Shown piece by piece: positions 14,701 to 24,324 of a DNA stretch of 64,000 bases (position 1 is its first letter; each line of letters starts with the position of its first letter). Source of the DNA: Symsagittifera roscoffensis (taxonomy: Eukaryota > Xenacoelomorpha > Acoela > Convolutidae); assembly GCF_963678635.1 (NCBI RefSeq), contig NC_087066.1, forward strand, positions 27,493,801 to 27,557,800, in the 5' to 3' direction. Both the position numbers and the translations under genes were made by a program. A model generated the notes under the pieces. It worked only from the letters and a program-made list of their open reading frames with translations, had not been told where the DNA came from and did not search any database.

Positions 14701-15574
14701 TTTTTATATCACTTAAAAAATTTGAACTGCGATTTAATGGAAAAACAATAATAGAAAAATTTTTTGATTACAAGTAAGCTTCAAACGTTTTTACAACTAT
14801 GTGCATCGTCAGGATTTTTACAATAAGTTAATCTAATTGACAATAAAACCTCAATTTACAAATGTTACTTACAATAATTCACCTAAATTTTGTTTCTAAA
14901 GCATCAAGTTAAAAATCAGCCAATTATATTTGACTTCTAAAAACACTTTTTAGATTAGAATAGTTTTCACCTCTAAAACTAATGAAACAATTTTCAATTA
15001 AATAGTCTGGAAATTATTTTTCCTTTAAGTAGGTTAAAACATGTACGATATGATATTTTCGGTTCAGAACTATACGTTTTAAATAAAAACCAAAAACTTT
15101 TTGGGACTAAATTTCAGTGTTAACTCCCTGCTCCTACACTCATTGCGCGTGTTGAAGCCCGGTTTTTTTTCCTGGTATGTACTGTCTCTAGTGTGAACAG
15201 TTTTGTTTGGCTGTTTGACCTATCTATAATTTCCCGACTAAGATCTGCTTTATTTCACTCAAGATTTCCTTGCTGAAGGTGAAGGCCTACCGGTGAGTCT
15301 GTTTTGTTGGTCTGTTCCTCAATTCTAGTAGTCAAATGTCGAAGTTTGTCCAACCTAGGTGGAAGTAAATCCACTACATGACTGTTTTTAAACAACTCTT
15401 GACCTGAGGTCATTTGAAAAAACTTGCTGACCTCAGTGATGGTAAACAAGATTCTAGTTTTCTTGTGATGAAAATCACATGAGTTTTGGTTAAATATGCA
15501 TGCAACATATTGGCTTTGGTTTTCTCTTTATTGTTCATCAGCATTGGGGGCTTCACCTCCTTTGGTGATTGAGT

Positions 15575-15706
15575 TCACGACATCCTCTCTTTATCCAGGG
15601 GCTTGACCTTACCCTCGATGATTTTGCACAAGGCGTCTGACGCCACCTTTGCTGACCAATTTTCAAAGTACTGATTTTTCAGCCATTGCACCCTACTAGT
15701 TTTCAT
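15575..15706 (-). CDS. Unidentified 43-codon ORF, copy 1
   Basis: A small frame reads MKTSRVQWLKNQ, then a Lys-rich middle and ends KPLDKERMS. It lies between the end of the satellite and the candidate LTR. The intact frame in three copies may only reflect recent duplication. The codons look less AT-biased than the surroundings, so this is probably a fragment of a transposon ORF. I do not recognise the family. Confidence 0.3.
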   Translation of the reverse strand: MKTSRVQWLKNQYFENWSAKVASDALCKIIEGKVKPLDKERMS

Positions 15707-15799
15707 AGCCTAATCAAATTTCTCACATTTAGATGTGTTCCTACGAACTCTGTGTACTGTGCCTTGTGTAGGGAGACGGAAGTTTCCTTGTTAGTAAAT

Positions 15800-16101
15800 T
15801 GTAGGGATTATAACTTGAACTAGTTTGACAAATGTCATTGCAAATTTATGATGTATGAGAACTGTGACAAATACGCAAACGCCTTGACAGGAAGGAGAAA
15901 ATTTCATTTTATATAGTGTCTGATAAATTTGTTAAAAAAAGCAAAAATCCGTAATCTGGGTAAAATCATTAATTACTCGGATTAAGGATAGAAACGGGGC
16001 AACACAGGAACATCATAAGATTTTTACAATTAGAGCAATCAGTTGCTTTATAATTCCTTCCTTGATAAACCCTTCATAAATAAATTCCTGTAATTATCAC
16101 A
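15800..16101 (+). mobile_element. Candidate gypsy 5' LTR, copy 1
   Basis: A 302-bp stretch starts TGTAGGGATTATAAC and ends TGTAATTATCACA, giving TGT...ACA termini as in LTRs. It lies about 480 bp upstream of the gag start, in the right orientation. No second LTR and no clear tRNA primer site were found, so the call rests on end structure and position only. Confidence 0.4.
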
Positions 16102-16579
16102 TAAGTCGTGTTGGTTGATCCTATAGAGGCTAAAGAAATAACAAGAAGAGACAGGAAGAATAATTTAGTATCAAAAAAAATACGAAAAGATCAAAAGTTG
16201 TCGAGCATGTCAGGAAAGCATTAAAAATCAAGAAAAACGTTAAAACACATTAAAACCACGTTTCATAGAGAAAACCAGGAAAACTCGCAAAAATTGATCG
16301 ATCTTGATTTTTTTCTGCTGATTTGGGCAGTAATTTGTCAATCAATCTTGTAAAGCATGAAGTAATTGAACCGAATTCAACGGAAAGGTAAATAAAACCG
16401 AGTTGAAAAACGGAACTTCTGAAATGAAAGCGGATAAACTGTAGTTGGAGGGACATAACCGTTACTTTAAGCTAAAAACAGCGGGTAAGACCTAGAAAAA
16501 CTCCAACTACAGGGATAACTTGATAAATAATTAAGTAGGATGGGGGTCAAGTATAACAACGGAAAGTTCTGTATCCAAG

Positions 16580-17050
16580 ATGTTTTTGCCGGAGGCATTC
16601 ACCGGTTCTAACGACTCTGAAAGCTACTTAACAAAATTTGAGCTTTTAGCCGATGTGCAAAACTGGAAATGTACTGTAAGTGGAACCGAAACTGATGACG
16701 GCCGCATTATTTCGCGTTAAGATTGCAGAAATCTGCAATCGAGTTTTACCGTACCCTCCCAGAGACAACCAAAACTAGCTTTGATGAAACCGTTAAAGCT
16801 TTTGGAAGACACTACAGTGAAAAACTGGTGGTGTTCCGCGGACGGCTAGCGTGTCGCGTGCAGCAGGCAGGAGAAAAAATTAACAGTTTTCCTGGTGGGC
16901 TTACAGCAATTAGCGCTGGAGGCGTACCCAGACGAGTCCCAGGACGTACGGAATCACTTAGTACTTCAAGGTTTTCCCGATGGGATCCACCACAGCCAAG
17001 TTAGACTTGAGCTCTGCAAGACATTTGGGGACAAGGACATGCACATTGTC
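16580..17050 (+). pseudogene. Ty3/gypsy gag fragment, frameshifted, copy 1
   Basis: The fragment begins at ATG 16580 with MFLPEAFTGSNDSESYLTKF and stays open to a TAA near 16718. Gag-like sequence then continues in a second frame (LRLQKSAIEFYRTLP, then VVFRGRLACRVQQAGEK) and a third (LQQLALEAYPDES, then HSQVRLEL and GDKDM). The pattern of FEGRL/VQQ/GE/F.L.LQQLA/AYP/HSQVRLEL motifs is typical of the capsid region of metazoan Ty3/gypsy Gag. At least two frameshifts separate the pieces. No zinc knuckle, protease, RT or integrase follows, because LINE sequence begins near 17070. It is a dead fragment. Confidence 0.75.
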
Positions 17051-17069
17051 AGCCTGGGGTTATTTCACT

Positions 17070-17480
17070 TGTTTTCCAGAGGCGTGTGAAAAAGCCTTTA
17101 TAAGAGAAGGTTTAAAAGATGAGTTTTAGTGACTTTGCGAGTGAAGCAGTGTGTTTTAGGATGATGTTTCCTGTGTTGTCTTGTCCGCATGCTTTATTTG
17201 TTTTCAGAGTTTGTAGGCATTGGGCGATCTCTTCCTCAGTTTTAGTCTTGTAGTTTATTTCTGATTGAAGGTATATTGGTTCGCCATTTTTTCACCATAT
17301 TTGTTGAAAACTTGGGTGACGAAATTGTTCAAAAGGTTGCAATTTTGCTCATTGTTTACAACTTTTTCTTTTAGACCTGACGGTTTTCATTTTATGAGAG
17401 GTTAGGAGTCTAACCCACGACAGGTGACTCACGACAGGTTGTGTTTGAAGACTCAAGACATACGACAGGTTGCCATTTTT
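17070..17480 (-). mobile_element. LINE RT/linker remnant, copy 1
   Basis: The minus strand reads toward the start of a LINE reverse transcriptase: a NLLNNFVTQVF stretch (linker end), then, after frame breaks, sequence like ILKHTASLAKSL that precedes the RT palm in CR1/Jockey-type LINEs. It abuts gypsy gag at about 17070 and satellite at 17478. It lacks 217 bp present at 23161-23377. Confidence 0.6.
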
Positions 17481-17803
17481 ATTTCACTCAAGATTTCCTT
17501 GCTGAAGGTGAAGGCCTACCGGTGAGTCTGTTTTGTTGGTCTGTTCCTCAATTCTAGTAGTCAAATGTCGAAGTTTGTCCAACCTAGGTGGAAGTAAATC
17601 CACTACATGACTGTTTTTAAACAACTCTTGACCTGAGGTCATTTGAAAAAACTTGCTGACCTCAGTGATGGTACACAAGATTCTAGTTTTCTTGTGATGA
17701 AAATCACATGAGTTTTGGTTAAATATGCATGCAACATATTGGCTTTGGTTTTCTCTTTATTGTTCATCAGCATTGGGGGCTTCACCTCCTTTGGTGATTG
17801 AGT

Positions 17804-17935
17804 TCACGACATCCTCTCTTTATCCAGGGGCTTGACCTTACCCTCGATGATTTTGCACAAGGCGTCTGACGCCACCTTTGCTGACCAATTTTCAAAGTAC
17901 TGATTTTTCAGCCATTGCACCCTACTAGTTTTCAT
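17804..17935 (-). CDS. Unidentified 43-codon ORF, copy 2
   Basis: Identical in sequence to the frame at 15575-15706, and displaced by 2229 bp. Confidence 0.3.
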   Translation of the reverse strand: MKTSRVQWLKNQYFENWSAKVASDALCKIIEGKVKPLDKERMS

Positions 17936-18028
17936 AGCCTAATCAAATTTCTCACATTTAGATGTGTTCCTACGAACTCTGTGTACTGTGCCTTGTGTAG
18001 GGAGACGGAAGTTTCCTTGTTAGTAAAT

Positions 18029-18330
18029 TGTAGGGATTATAACTTGAACTAGTTTGACAAATGTCATTGCAAATTTATGATGTATGAGAACTGTGACAAA
18101 TACGCAAACGCCTTGACAGGAAGGAGAAAATTTCATTTTATATAGTGTCTGATAAATTTGTTAAAAAAAGCAAAAATCCGTAATCTGGGTAAAATCATTA
18201 ATTACTCGGATTAAGGATAGAAACGGGGCAACACAGGAACATCATAAGATTTTTACAATTAGAGCAATCAGTTGCTTTATAATTCCTTCCTTGATAAACC
18301 CTTCATAAATAAATTCCTGTAATTATCACA
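18029..18330 (+). mobile_element. Candidate gypsy 5' LTR, copy 2
   Basis: Copy of 15800-16101 inside the 2229-bp duplication, with the same termini. Confidence 0.4.
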
Positions 18331-18808
18331 TAAGTCATGTTGGTTGATCCTATAGAGGCTAAAGAAATAACAAGAAGAGACAGGAAGAATAATTTAGTAT
18401 CAAAAAAAATACGAAAAGATCAAAAGTTGTCGAGCATGTCAGGAAAGCATTAAAAATCAAGAAAAACGTTAAAACACATTAAAACCACGTTTCATAGAGA
18501 AAACCAGGAAAACTCGCAAAAATTGATCGATCTTGATTTTTTTCTGCTGATTTGGGCAGTAATTTGTCAATCAATCTTGTAAAGCATGAAGTAATTGAAC
18601 CGAATTCAACGGAAAGGTAAATAAAACCGAGTTGAAAAACGGAACTTCTGAAATGAAAGCGGATAAACTGTAGTTGGAGGGACATAACCGTTACTTTAAG
18701 CTAAAAACAGCGGGTAAGACCTAGAAAAACTCCAACTACAGGGATAACTTGATAAATAATTAAGTAGGATGGGGGTCAAGTATAACAACGGAAAGTTCTG
18801 TATCCAAG

Positions 18809-19279
18809 ATGTTTTTGCCGGAGGCATTCACCGGTTCTAACGACTCTGAAAGCTACTTAACAAAATTTGAGCTTTTAGCCGATGTGCAAAACTGGAAATG
18901 TACTGTAAGTGGAACCGAAACTGATGACGGCCGCATTATTTCGCGTTAAGATTGCAGAAATCTGCAATCGAGTTTTACCGTACCCTCCCAGAGACAACCA
19001 AAACTAGCTTTGATGAAACCGTTAAAGCTTTTGGAAGACACTACAGTGAAAAACTGGTGGTGTTCCGCGGACGGCTAGCGTGTCGCGTGCAGCAGGCAGG
19101 AGAAAAAATTAACAGTTTTCCTGGTGGGCTTACAGCAATTAGCGCTGGAGGCGTACCCAGACGAGTCCCAGGACGTACGGAATCACTTAGTACTTCAAGG
19201 TTTTCCCGATGGGATCCACCACAGCCAAGTTAGACTTGAGCTCTGCAAGACATTTGGGGACAAGGACATGCACATTGTC
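18809..19279 (+). pseudogene. Ty3/gypsy gag fragment, copy 2
   Basis: Essentially identical to the fragment at 16580, with the same frameshifts. The damage therefore predates the 2229-bp tandem duplication. Confidence 0.75.
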
Positions 19280-19299
19280 AGCCTGGGGTTATTTCACTT

Positions 19300-20033
19300 G
19301 TTTTCCAGAGGCGTGTGAAAAAGCCTTTATAAGAGAAGGTTTAAAAGATGAGTTTTAGTGACTTTGCGAGTGAAGCAGTGTGTTTTAGGATGATGTTTCC
19401 TGTGTTGTCTTGTCCGCATGCTTTATTTGTTTTCAGAGTTTGTAGGCATTGGGCGATCTCTTCCTCAGTTTTAGTCTTGTAGTTTATTTCTGATTGAAGG
19501 TATATTGGTTCGCCATTTTTTCACCATATTTGTTGAAAACTTGGGTGACGAAATTGTTCAAAAGGTTGCAATTTTGCTCATTGTTTACAACTTTTTCTTC
19601 TAGACCTGACGGTTTTCATTTTATGAGAGGTTAGGAGTCTAACCCACGACAGGTGACTCACGACAGGTTGTGTTTGAAGACTCAAGACATACGACAGGTT
19701 GCCATTTTTACCACTGAAGCAGGAGGACGTCAGTATTACTGTAGCAGTGAGGTTTAAAAGAATGGCTGAAGATTTGTTTATTGAAATTGTTCCAATCGGT
19801 TTTAAGATATGCACGTTTAATTGTTGGTGGTATGGTTTTGCTCGATGCTGGAAGGGACAGGTATCTTTTATATGCATGGTGATCTGCTCATTTTTCCGTA
19901 TTTGACGAGTATTGGACTTCTTTTGCTGGGTCAGTAGTCAAACTTAACGCATGGTTGCGGTCCGATGCTACGAATACATCAAGAACTCTGCCTTCTGAAC
20001 ATGTTATAAGCTGATTTAAGCCATGTTTCTCTA
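19300..20033 (-). mobile_element. LINE RT/linker remnant, copy 2
   Basis: Extends further toward the LINE 5' end than copy 1, to a joint with satellite at 20033. The frame at 19578-19877 starting MHIKDTCPFQH is the linker after the endonuclease. It has the same 217-bp deletion as copy 1. Confidence 0.65.
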
Positions 20034-20498
20034 ATTTCCCGACTAAGATCCGCGCTATTTTACTCAAGATTTCATTGCTGAAGGTGAAGGCCTACCGTTG
20101 AGTCTGTTTTGTTTTCCTGTTCCTCAATTCTAGTAGTCAAATGCCGAACAGCTTGTCCGACCTAGGTGGAAGTGAATCCACTACATGACTGTTTTTAAAC
20201 AACTCTTGACTTGAGGTCATTAGAAAAAACTTGCTGACTTCACTGACGGTAAGCAAGATTCTATTTTCTTGTGATGAAAACCACCTGATTGTTGGTTAAA
20301 TATGCTTGCAAAATAATGGCTTTGGTTACACCTTTATTGTCCCATCAGCATTAGAGTCTAAAGTCTTTGAACAAAAAAACTAACGTTTGAAAAACATATG
20401 ATGACGAGGTTCAAAAAGAAAAAAAAACAAACAGCAGAGGTACATCAGAACACTATAAGCAGTATAGGCAACAATTGGAAAACTTAAATTTAACTGAG

Positions 20499-20522
20499 TA
20501 GTAGTAGTAGTAGTAGTAGTAG
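20499..20522. repeat. (TAG)8 microsatellite, duplicated copy
   Basis: This is the counterpart of the run at 14677 in the copy displaced by 5822 bp. The repeat number is identical, which fits a recent duplication. Confidence 0.95.
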
Positions 20523-21396
20523 TTTTTATATCACTTAAAAAATTTGAACTGCGATTTAATGGAAAAACAATCATAGAAAAGATATTTGATTACAAGTAAA
20601 CTTCAAACGTTTTTACAACTATGTGCATCGTCAGGATTTTTACAATAAGTTAATCTAATTGACAATAAAACCTCAATTTACAAATGTTACTTACAATAAT
20701 TCACCTAAATTTTGTTTCTAAAGCATCAAGTTAAAAATCAGCCAATTATATTTGACTTCTAAAAACACTTTTTAGATTAGAATAGTTGTCACCTCTAAAA
20801 CTAATGAACCAATTTTCAATTAAATAGTCTGGAAATTATTTTTCCTTTAAGAAGGTTAAAACATGTACGATATGATATTTTCGGTTCAGAACTATACGTT
20901 TTAAATAAAAACCAAAAACTTTTTGGGACTAAATTTCAGTGTTAACTCCCTGCTCCTACACTCATTGCGCGTGTTGAAGCCCGGTTTTTTTTCATGGTGT
21001 GTACTGTCTCTAGTGTGAACAGTTTTGTTTGGCTGTTTGACCTATCTATAATTTCCCGACTAAGATCTGCTTTATTTCACTCAAGATTTCCTTGCTGAAG
21101 GTGAAGGCCTACCGGTGAGTCTGTTTTGTTTGTCTGTTCCTCAATTCTAGTAGTCAAATGTCGAAGTTTGTCCAACCTAGGTGGAAGTAAATCCACTACA
21201 TGACTGTTTTTAAACAACTTTTGACCTGAGGTCATTAGAAAAAACTTGCTGACCTCAGTGATGGTAAACAAGATTCTAGTTTTCTTGTGATGAAAATCAC
21301 ATGAGTTTTGGTTAAATATGCATGCAACATATTGGCTTTGGTTACCTCTTTATTGTTCATCAGCATTGGGGGCTTCACCTTCTTTGGTGATTGAGT

Positions 21397-21528
21397 TCAC
21401 GACATCCTCTCTTTATCCAGGGGCTTGACCTTACCCTCGATGATTTTGCACAAGGCGTCTGACGCCATCTTTGCTGACCAATTTTCAAAGTACTGATTTT
21501 TCAGCCATTGCACCCTACTAGTTTTCAT
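21397..21528 (-). CDS. Unidentified 43-codon ORF, copy 3
   Basis: The same frame displaced by 5822 bp, with one coding change (GTG to ATG, Val to Met, in the AKVAS stretch). The frame is still open. Confidence 0.3.
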   Translation of the reverse strand: MKTSRVQWLKNQYFENWSAKMASDALCKIIEGKVKPLDKERMS

Positions 21529-21621
21529 AGCCTAATCAAATTTCTCACATTTAGATGTGTTCCTACGAACTCTGTGTACTGTGCCTTGTGTAGGGTGACG
21601 GAAGTTTCCTTGTTAGTAAAT

Positions 21622-21923
21622 TGTAGGGATTATAACTTGAACTAGTTTGACAAATGTCATTGCAAATTTATGATGTATGAGAACTGTGACAAATACGCAA
21701 ACGCCTTGACAGGAAGGAGAAAATTTCAATTTATATAGTGTCTGATAAATTTGTTAAAAAAAGCAAAAATCCGTAATCTGGGTAAAATCATTAATTACTC
21801 GGATTAAGGATAGAAACGGGGCAACACAGGAACATCATAAGATTTTTACATTTAGAGCAATCAGTTGCTTTATAATTCCTTCCTTGATAAACCCTTCATA
21901 AATAAATTCCTGTAATTATCACA
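21622..21923 (+). mobile_element. Candidate gypsy 5' LTR, copy 3
   Basis: Copy at the 5822-bp offset, with the same termini and a few internal substitutions (for example acatttagag for acaattagag). Confidence 0.4.
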
Positions 21924-22401
21924 TAAGTCGTGTTGGTTGATCCTATAGAGGCTAAAGAAATAACAAGAAGAGACAGGAAGAATAATTTAGTATCAAAAAA
22001 AATACGAAAAGATCAAAAAATGTCGAGCATGTCAGGAAAGCATTAAAAATCAAGTAAAACGTTAAAACACATTAAAACCACGTTTCATAGAGAAAACCAG
22101 GAAAGCTCTCAAAAATTGATCGATCTTGATTTTTTTCTGCTGATTTGGGCAGTAATTTGTCAATCAATCTTGTAAAGTATGAAGTAATTGAACCGAATTC
22201 AACGGAAAGGTAAATAAAACCGAGTTGAAAAACGGAACTTCTGAAATGAAAGCGGATAAACTGTAGTTGGAGGGACATAACCGTTACTTTAAGCTAAAAA
22301 CAGCGGGTAAGACCTAGAAAAACTCCAACTACAGGGATAACTTGATAAATAATTAAGTAGGATGGGGGTCAAGTATAACAACGGAAAGTTCTGTATCCAA
22401 G

Positions 22402-22831
22402 ATGTTTTTGCCGGAGGCATTCACCGGTTCTAACGACTCTGAAAGCTACTTAACAAAATTTGAGCTTTTAGCCGATGTGCAAAACTGGAAATGTACTGTA
22501 AGTGGAACCGAAACTGATGACGGCCGCATTATTTCGCGTTAAGATGCAACCAAAACTAGCTTTGATGAAACCGTTAAAGCTTTTGGAAGACACTACAGTG
22601 AAAAACTGGTGGTGTTCCGCGGACGGCTAGCGTGTCGCGTGCAGCAGGCAGGAGAAAAAATTAACAGTTTTCCTGGGGGGCTTACAGCAATTAGCGCTGG
22701 AGGCGTACCCAGACGAGTCCGAGGACGTACGGAATCACTTAGTACTTCAAGGTTTTCCCGATGGGATCCACCACAGCCAAGTTAGACTTGAGCTCTGCAA
22801 GACATTTGGGGACAAGGACATGCACATTGTC
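22402..22831 (+). pseudogene. Ty3/gypsy gag fragment, copy 3 with 41-bp deletion
   Basis: Same fragment, but 41 bp are missing near 22544, removing the start of the second gag frame. A C to G change (gagtccgagg) is also visible near 22720. Confidence 0.75.
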
Positions 22832-22861
22832 AGCCTGGGGTTATTTCACTTGTTTTCCAGA

Positions 22862-23656
22862 GGCGTGTGAAAAAGCCTTTATAAGAGAAGGTTTAAAAGA
22901 TGAGTTTTAGTGACTTTGCGAGTGAAGCAGTGTGTTTTAGGATGATGTTTCCTGTGTTGTCTTGTCCGCATGCTTTATTTGTTTTCAGAGTTTGTAGGCA
23001 TTGGGCGATCTCTTCCTCAGTTTTAGTCTTGTAGTTTATTTCTGATTGAAGGTATATTGGTTCGCCATTTTTTCACCATATTTGTTGAAAACTTGGGTGA
23101 CGAAATTGTTCAAAAGGTTGCAATTTTGCTCATTGTTTACAACTTTTTCTTTTAGACCTGATGAATGTTTCCGGAACATTTCTTCAGGTAGGGGATTTTT
23201 TTGTGAATCGAGTGTAAGTATTTTTGAAGATCAGACATACGACAGCTTTTGAATACTTTTGCTTCAAATATTGCATGGTCCTTTTCAATTTCATCGTATA
23301 GCTTCTCCTCTGCTTTCATGATCTTGAGGAGTAGGGAGAGTGAGTTTGCTTTTGCGTACTTCCGTTTCGTTGTCGCGACGGTTTTCATTTTATGAGAGGT
23401 TAGGAGTCTAACCCACGACAGGTGACTCACGACAGGTTGTGTTTGAAGACTCAAGACATACGACAGGTTGCCATTTATACCACTGAAGCAGGAGGACGTC
23501 AGTATTACTGTAGCAGTGAGGTTTAAAAGAATGGCTGAAGATTTGTTTATTGAAATTGTTCCAATCGGTTTTAAGATATGTACGTTTAATTGTTGGTGGT
23601 ATGGTTTTGCTCGATGCTGGAAGGGACAGGTATCTTTTATATGCATGGTGATCTGC
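22862..23656 (-). pseudogene. LINE linker and start of RT, truncated
   Basis: The frame at 23152-23646 holds linker sequence ending KKIPYLKKCSGNIHQV. A frame break follows, then KVVNNEQNCNLLNNFVTQVFN, which resembles the segment just before RT in CR1/Jockey LINEs. Further on are pieces like TGNIILKHTASLAKSL, matching the fingers region. Homology ends at the gag joint. Confidence 0.65.
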
Positions 23657-24324
23657 TCATTTTTCCGTATTTGACGAGTATTGGACTTCTTTTGCTGGGT
23701 CAGTAGTCAAACTTAACGCATGGTTGCGGTCCGATGCTACGAATACATCAAGAACTCTGCCTTCTGAACATGTTATAAGCTGATTTAAGCCATGTTTCTC
23801 TATAATGTCCAGCACAGTCGTTTCATTTTTTTTGTTAGTAATGAAGCTGTCCCAATTTGCTTCGGCTAGATTTATATGTCCGGTTAGGATTAATTGCGAT
23901 GAGTTCTCACTTTTTAGAGAGCCATGAAGGTGTTCAACAATTTCTTTTTTGTTTTTGGGCGATGCTCTGTAAGGGCTCTTTTTGGGGGGATTATAGAGGC
24001 AGCAGATGATAAATTGCTTATTGTTTGTTTTCAATTCAATGGCAACACATTCGAGTTCAGTATTGAGTTTATTCTGTTGTGTTTTATATCCTTCACAGCC
24101 ATAAAGACGCCTCCATGTTTAGTGTTGTGGTCCGTTGTGGGTCGATCTGTTCTGTGTTTTATGTATTCTGGGAGAAAAAGGGCATCGTCGGGTACTGTAG
24201 TTTTGAGCCATGTTTCAGATAAGCAAAGGATATCGTAGTCAATTGTAAGGACTGCATTTGCATATGTCATTTCTCTATTCAAATCTAGCAGACTTCTGAC
24301 ATTGAAACTTAGAATGTTGAGCAA
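23657..24324 (-). pseudogene. LINE endonuclease domain, frameshifted and mutated
   Basis: The exonuclease/endonuclease/phosphatase fold is recognisable: ILSFNVRSLLDLN at the start, then ILCLSETWL (the metal-binding Glu region), then GGVFMAVKD. After a frameshift near 24034 it continues FIICCLYNPP and LTGHINLAEANWDSF. In active LINE endonucleases the last motif is normally GDFN. Here Asp is His (GHIN), so a catalytic metal ligand is lost. The frameshift and this change together indicate an inactive copy. It feeds directly into the linker at 23650. Confidence 0.8.

Larger units (their letters stand above)
1..15553. repeat. Higher-order satellite array, about 17 units of 0.75-1.15 kb
   Basis: The landmark cgcgtgttcaagcccgg recurs at 286, 1035, 1784, 2781, 3529, 4523, 5589, 6658, 7726, 8878, 9626, 10625, 11375, 12369, 13119, 14129 and 15146. 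The spacings are 749, 749, 997, 748, 994, 1066, 1069, 1068, 1152, 748, 999, 750, 994, 750, 1010 and 1017 bp. Short and long units therefore alternate over much of the array, giving a composite period near 1745 bp. The array is cut by the left window edge. It leaves the satellite consensus at about 15553, after cagcattgggggct. ORFs of 60-90 codons inside the units break at different points in different copies and are not convincing genes. Confidence 0.97.
15255..17483. repeat. Composite duplicated segment, copy 1 (2229-bp unit)
   Basis: The segment joins satellite (to about 15553), a 43-codon ORF, a candidate gypsy LTR, gypsy gag sequence, and antisense LINE RT/linker sequence (about 17070-17480). 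Copy 2 follows directly, with near-identical bases at a constant 2229-bp offset. The joint at 17478-17481 shares TTTA between LINE and satellite, which suggests a microhomology-mediated join. Confidence 0.95.
17484..19712. repeat. Composite duplicated segment, copy 2
   Basis: This is an almost base-for-base copy of 15255-17483. Visible differences include gtacac for gtaaac near 17670, gtcatg for gtcgtg near 18337, and ttcttc for ttcttt near 19597. Beyond 19712 the LINE sequence continues to 20033 and then re-enters satellite at ctctaatttcccgac. Confidence 0.95.
20034..23400. repeat. Composite duplicated segment, copy 3 (offset 5822 bp)
   Basis: The sequence from 14212 onward repeats here at a 5822-bp offset, starting in a long satellite unit and running through ORF, LTR, gag and LINE. 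It lacks 41 bp inside gag (joint near 22544). It keeps 217 bp of LINE linker (23161-23377) that copies 1 and 2 both lack. It carries more substitutions against copy 1 than copy 2 does, so it is the older split. Confidence 0.93.

Noticed and set aside
16250-16456. 68-aa minus-strand ORF repeated in the composite copies
   Set aside because: It lies in the gypsy leader between LTR and gag, on the opposite strand, with no recognisable domain. Conservation is explained by recent duplication.
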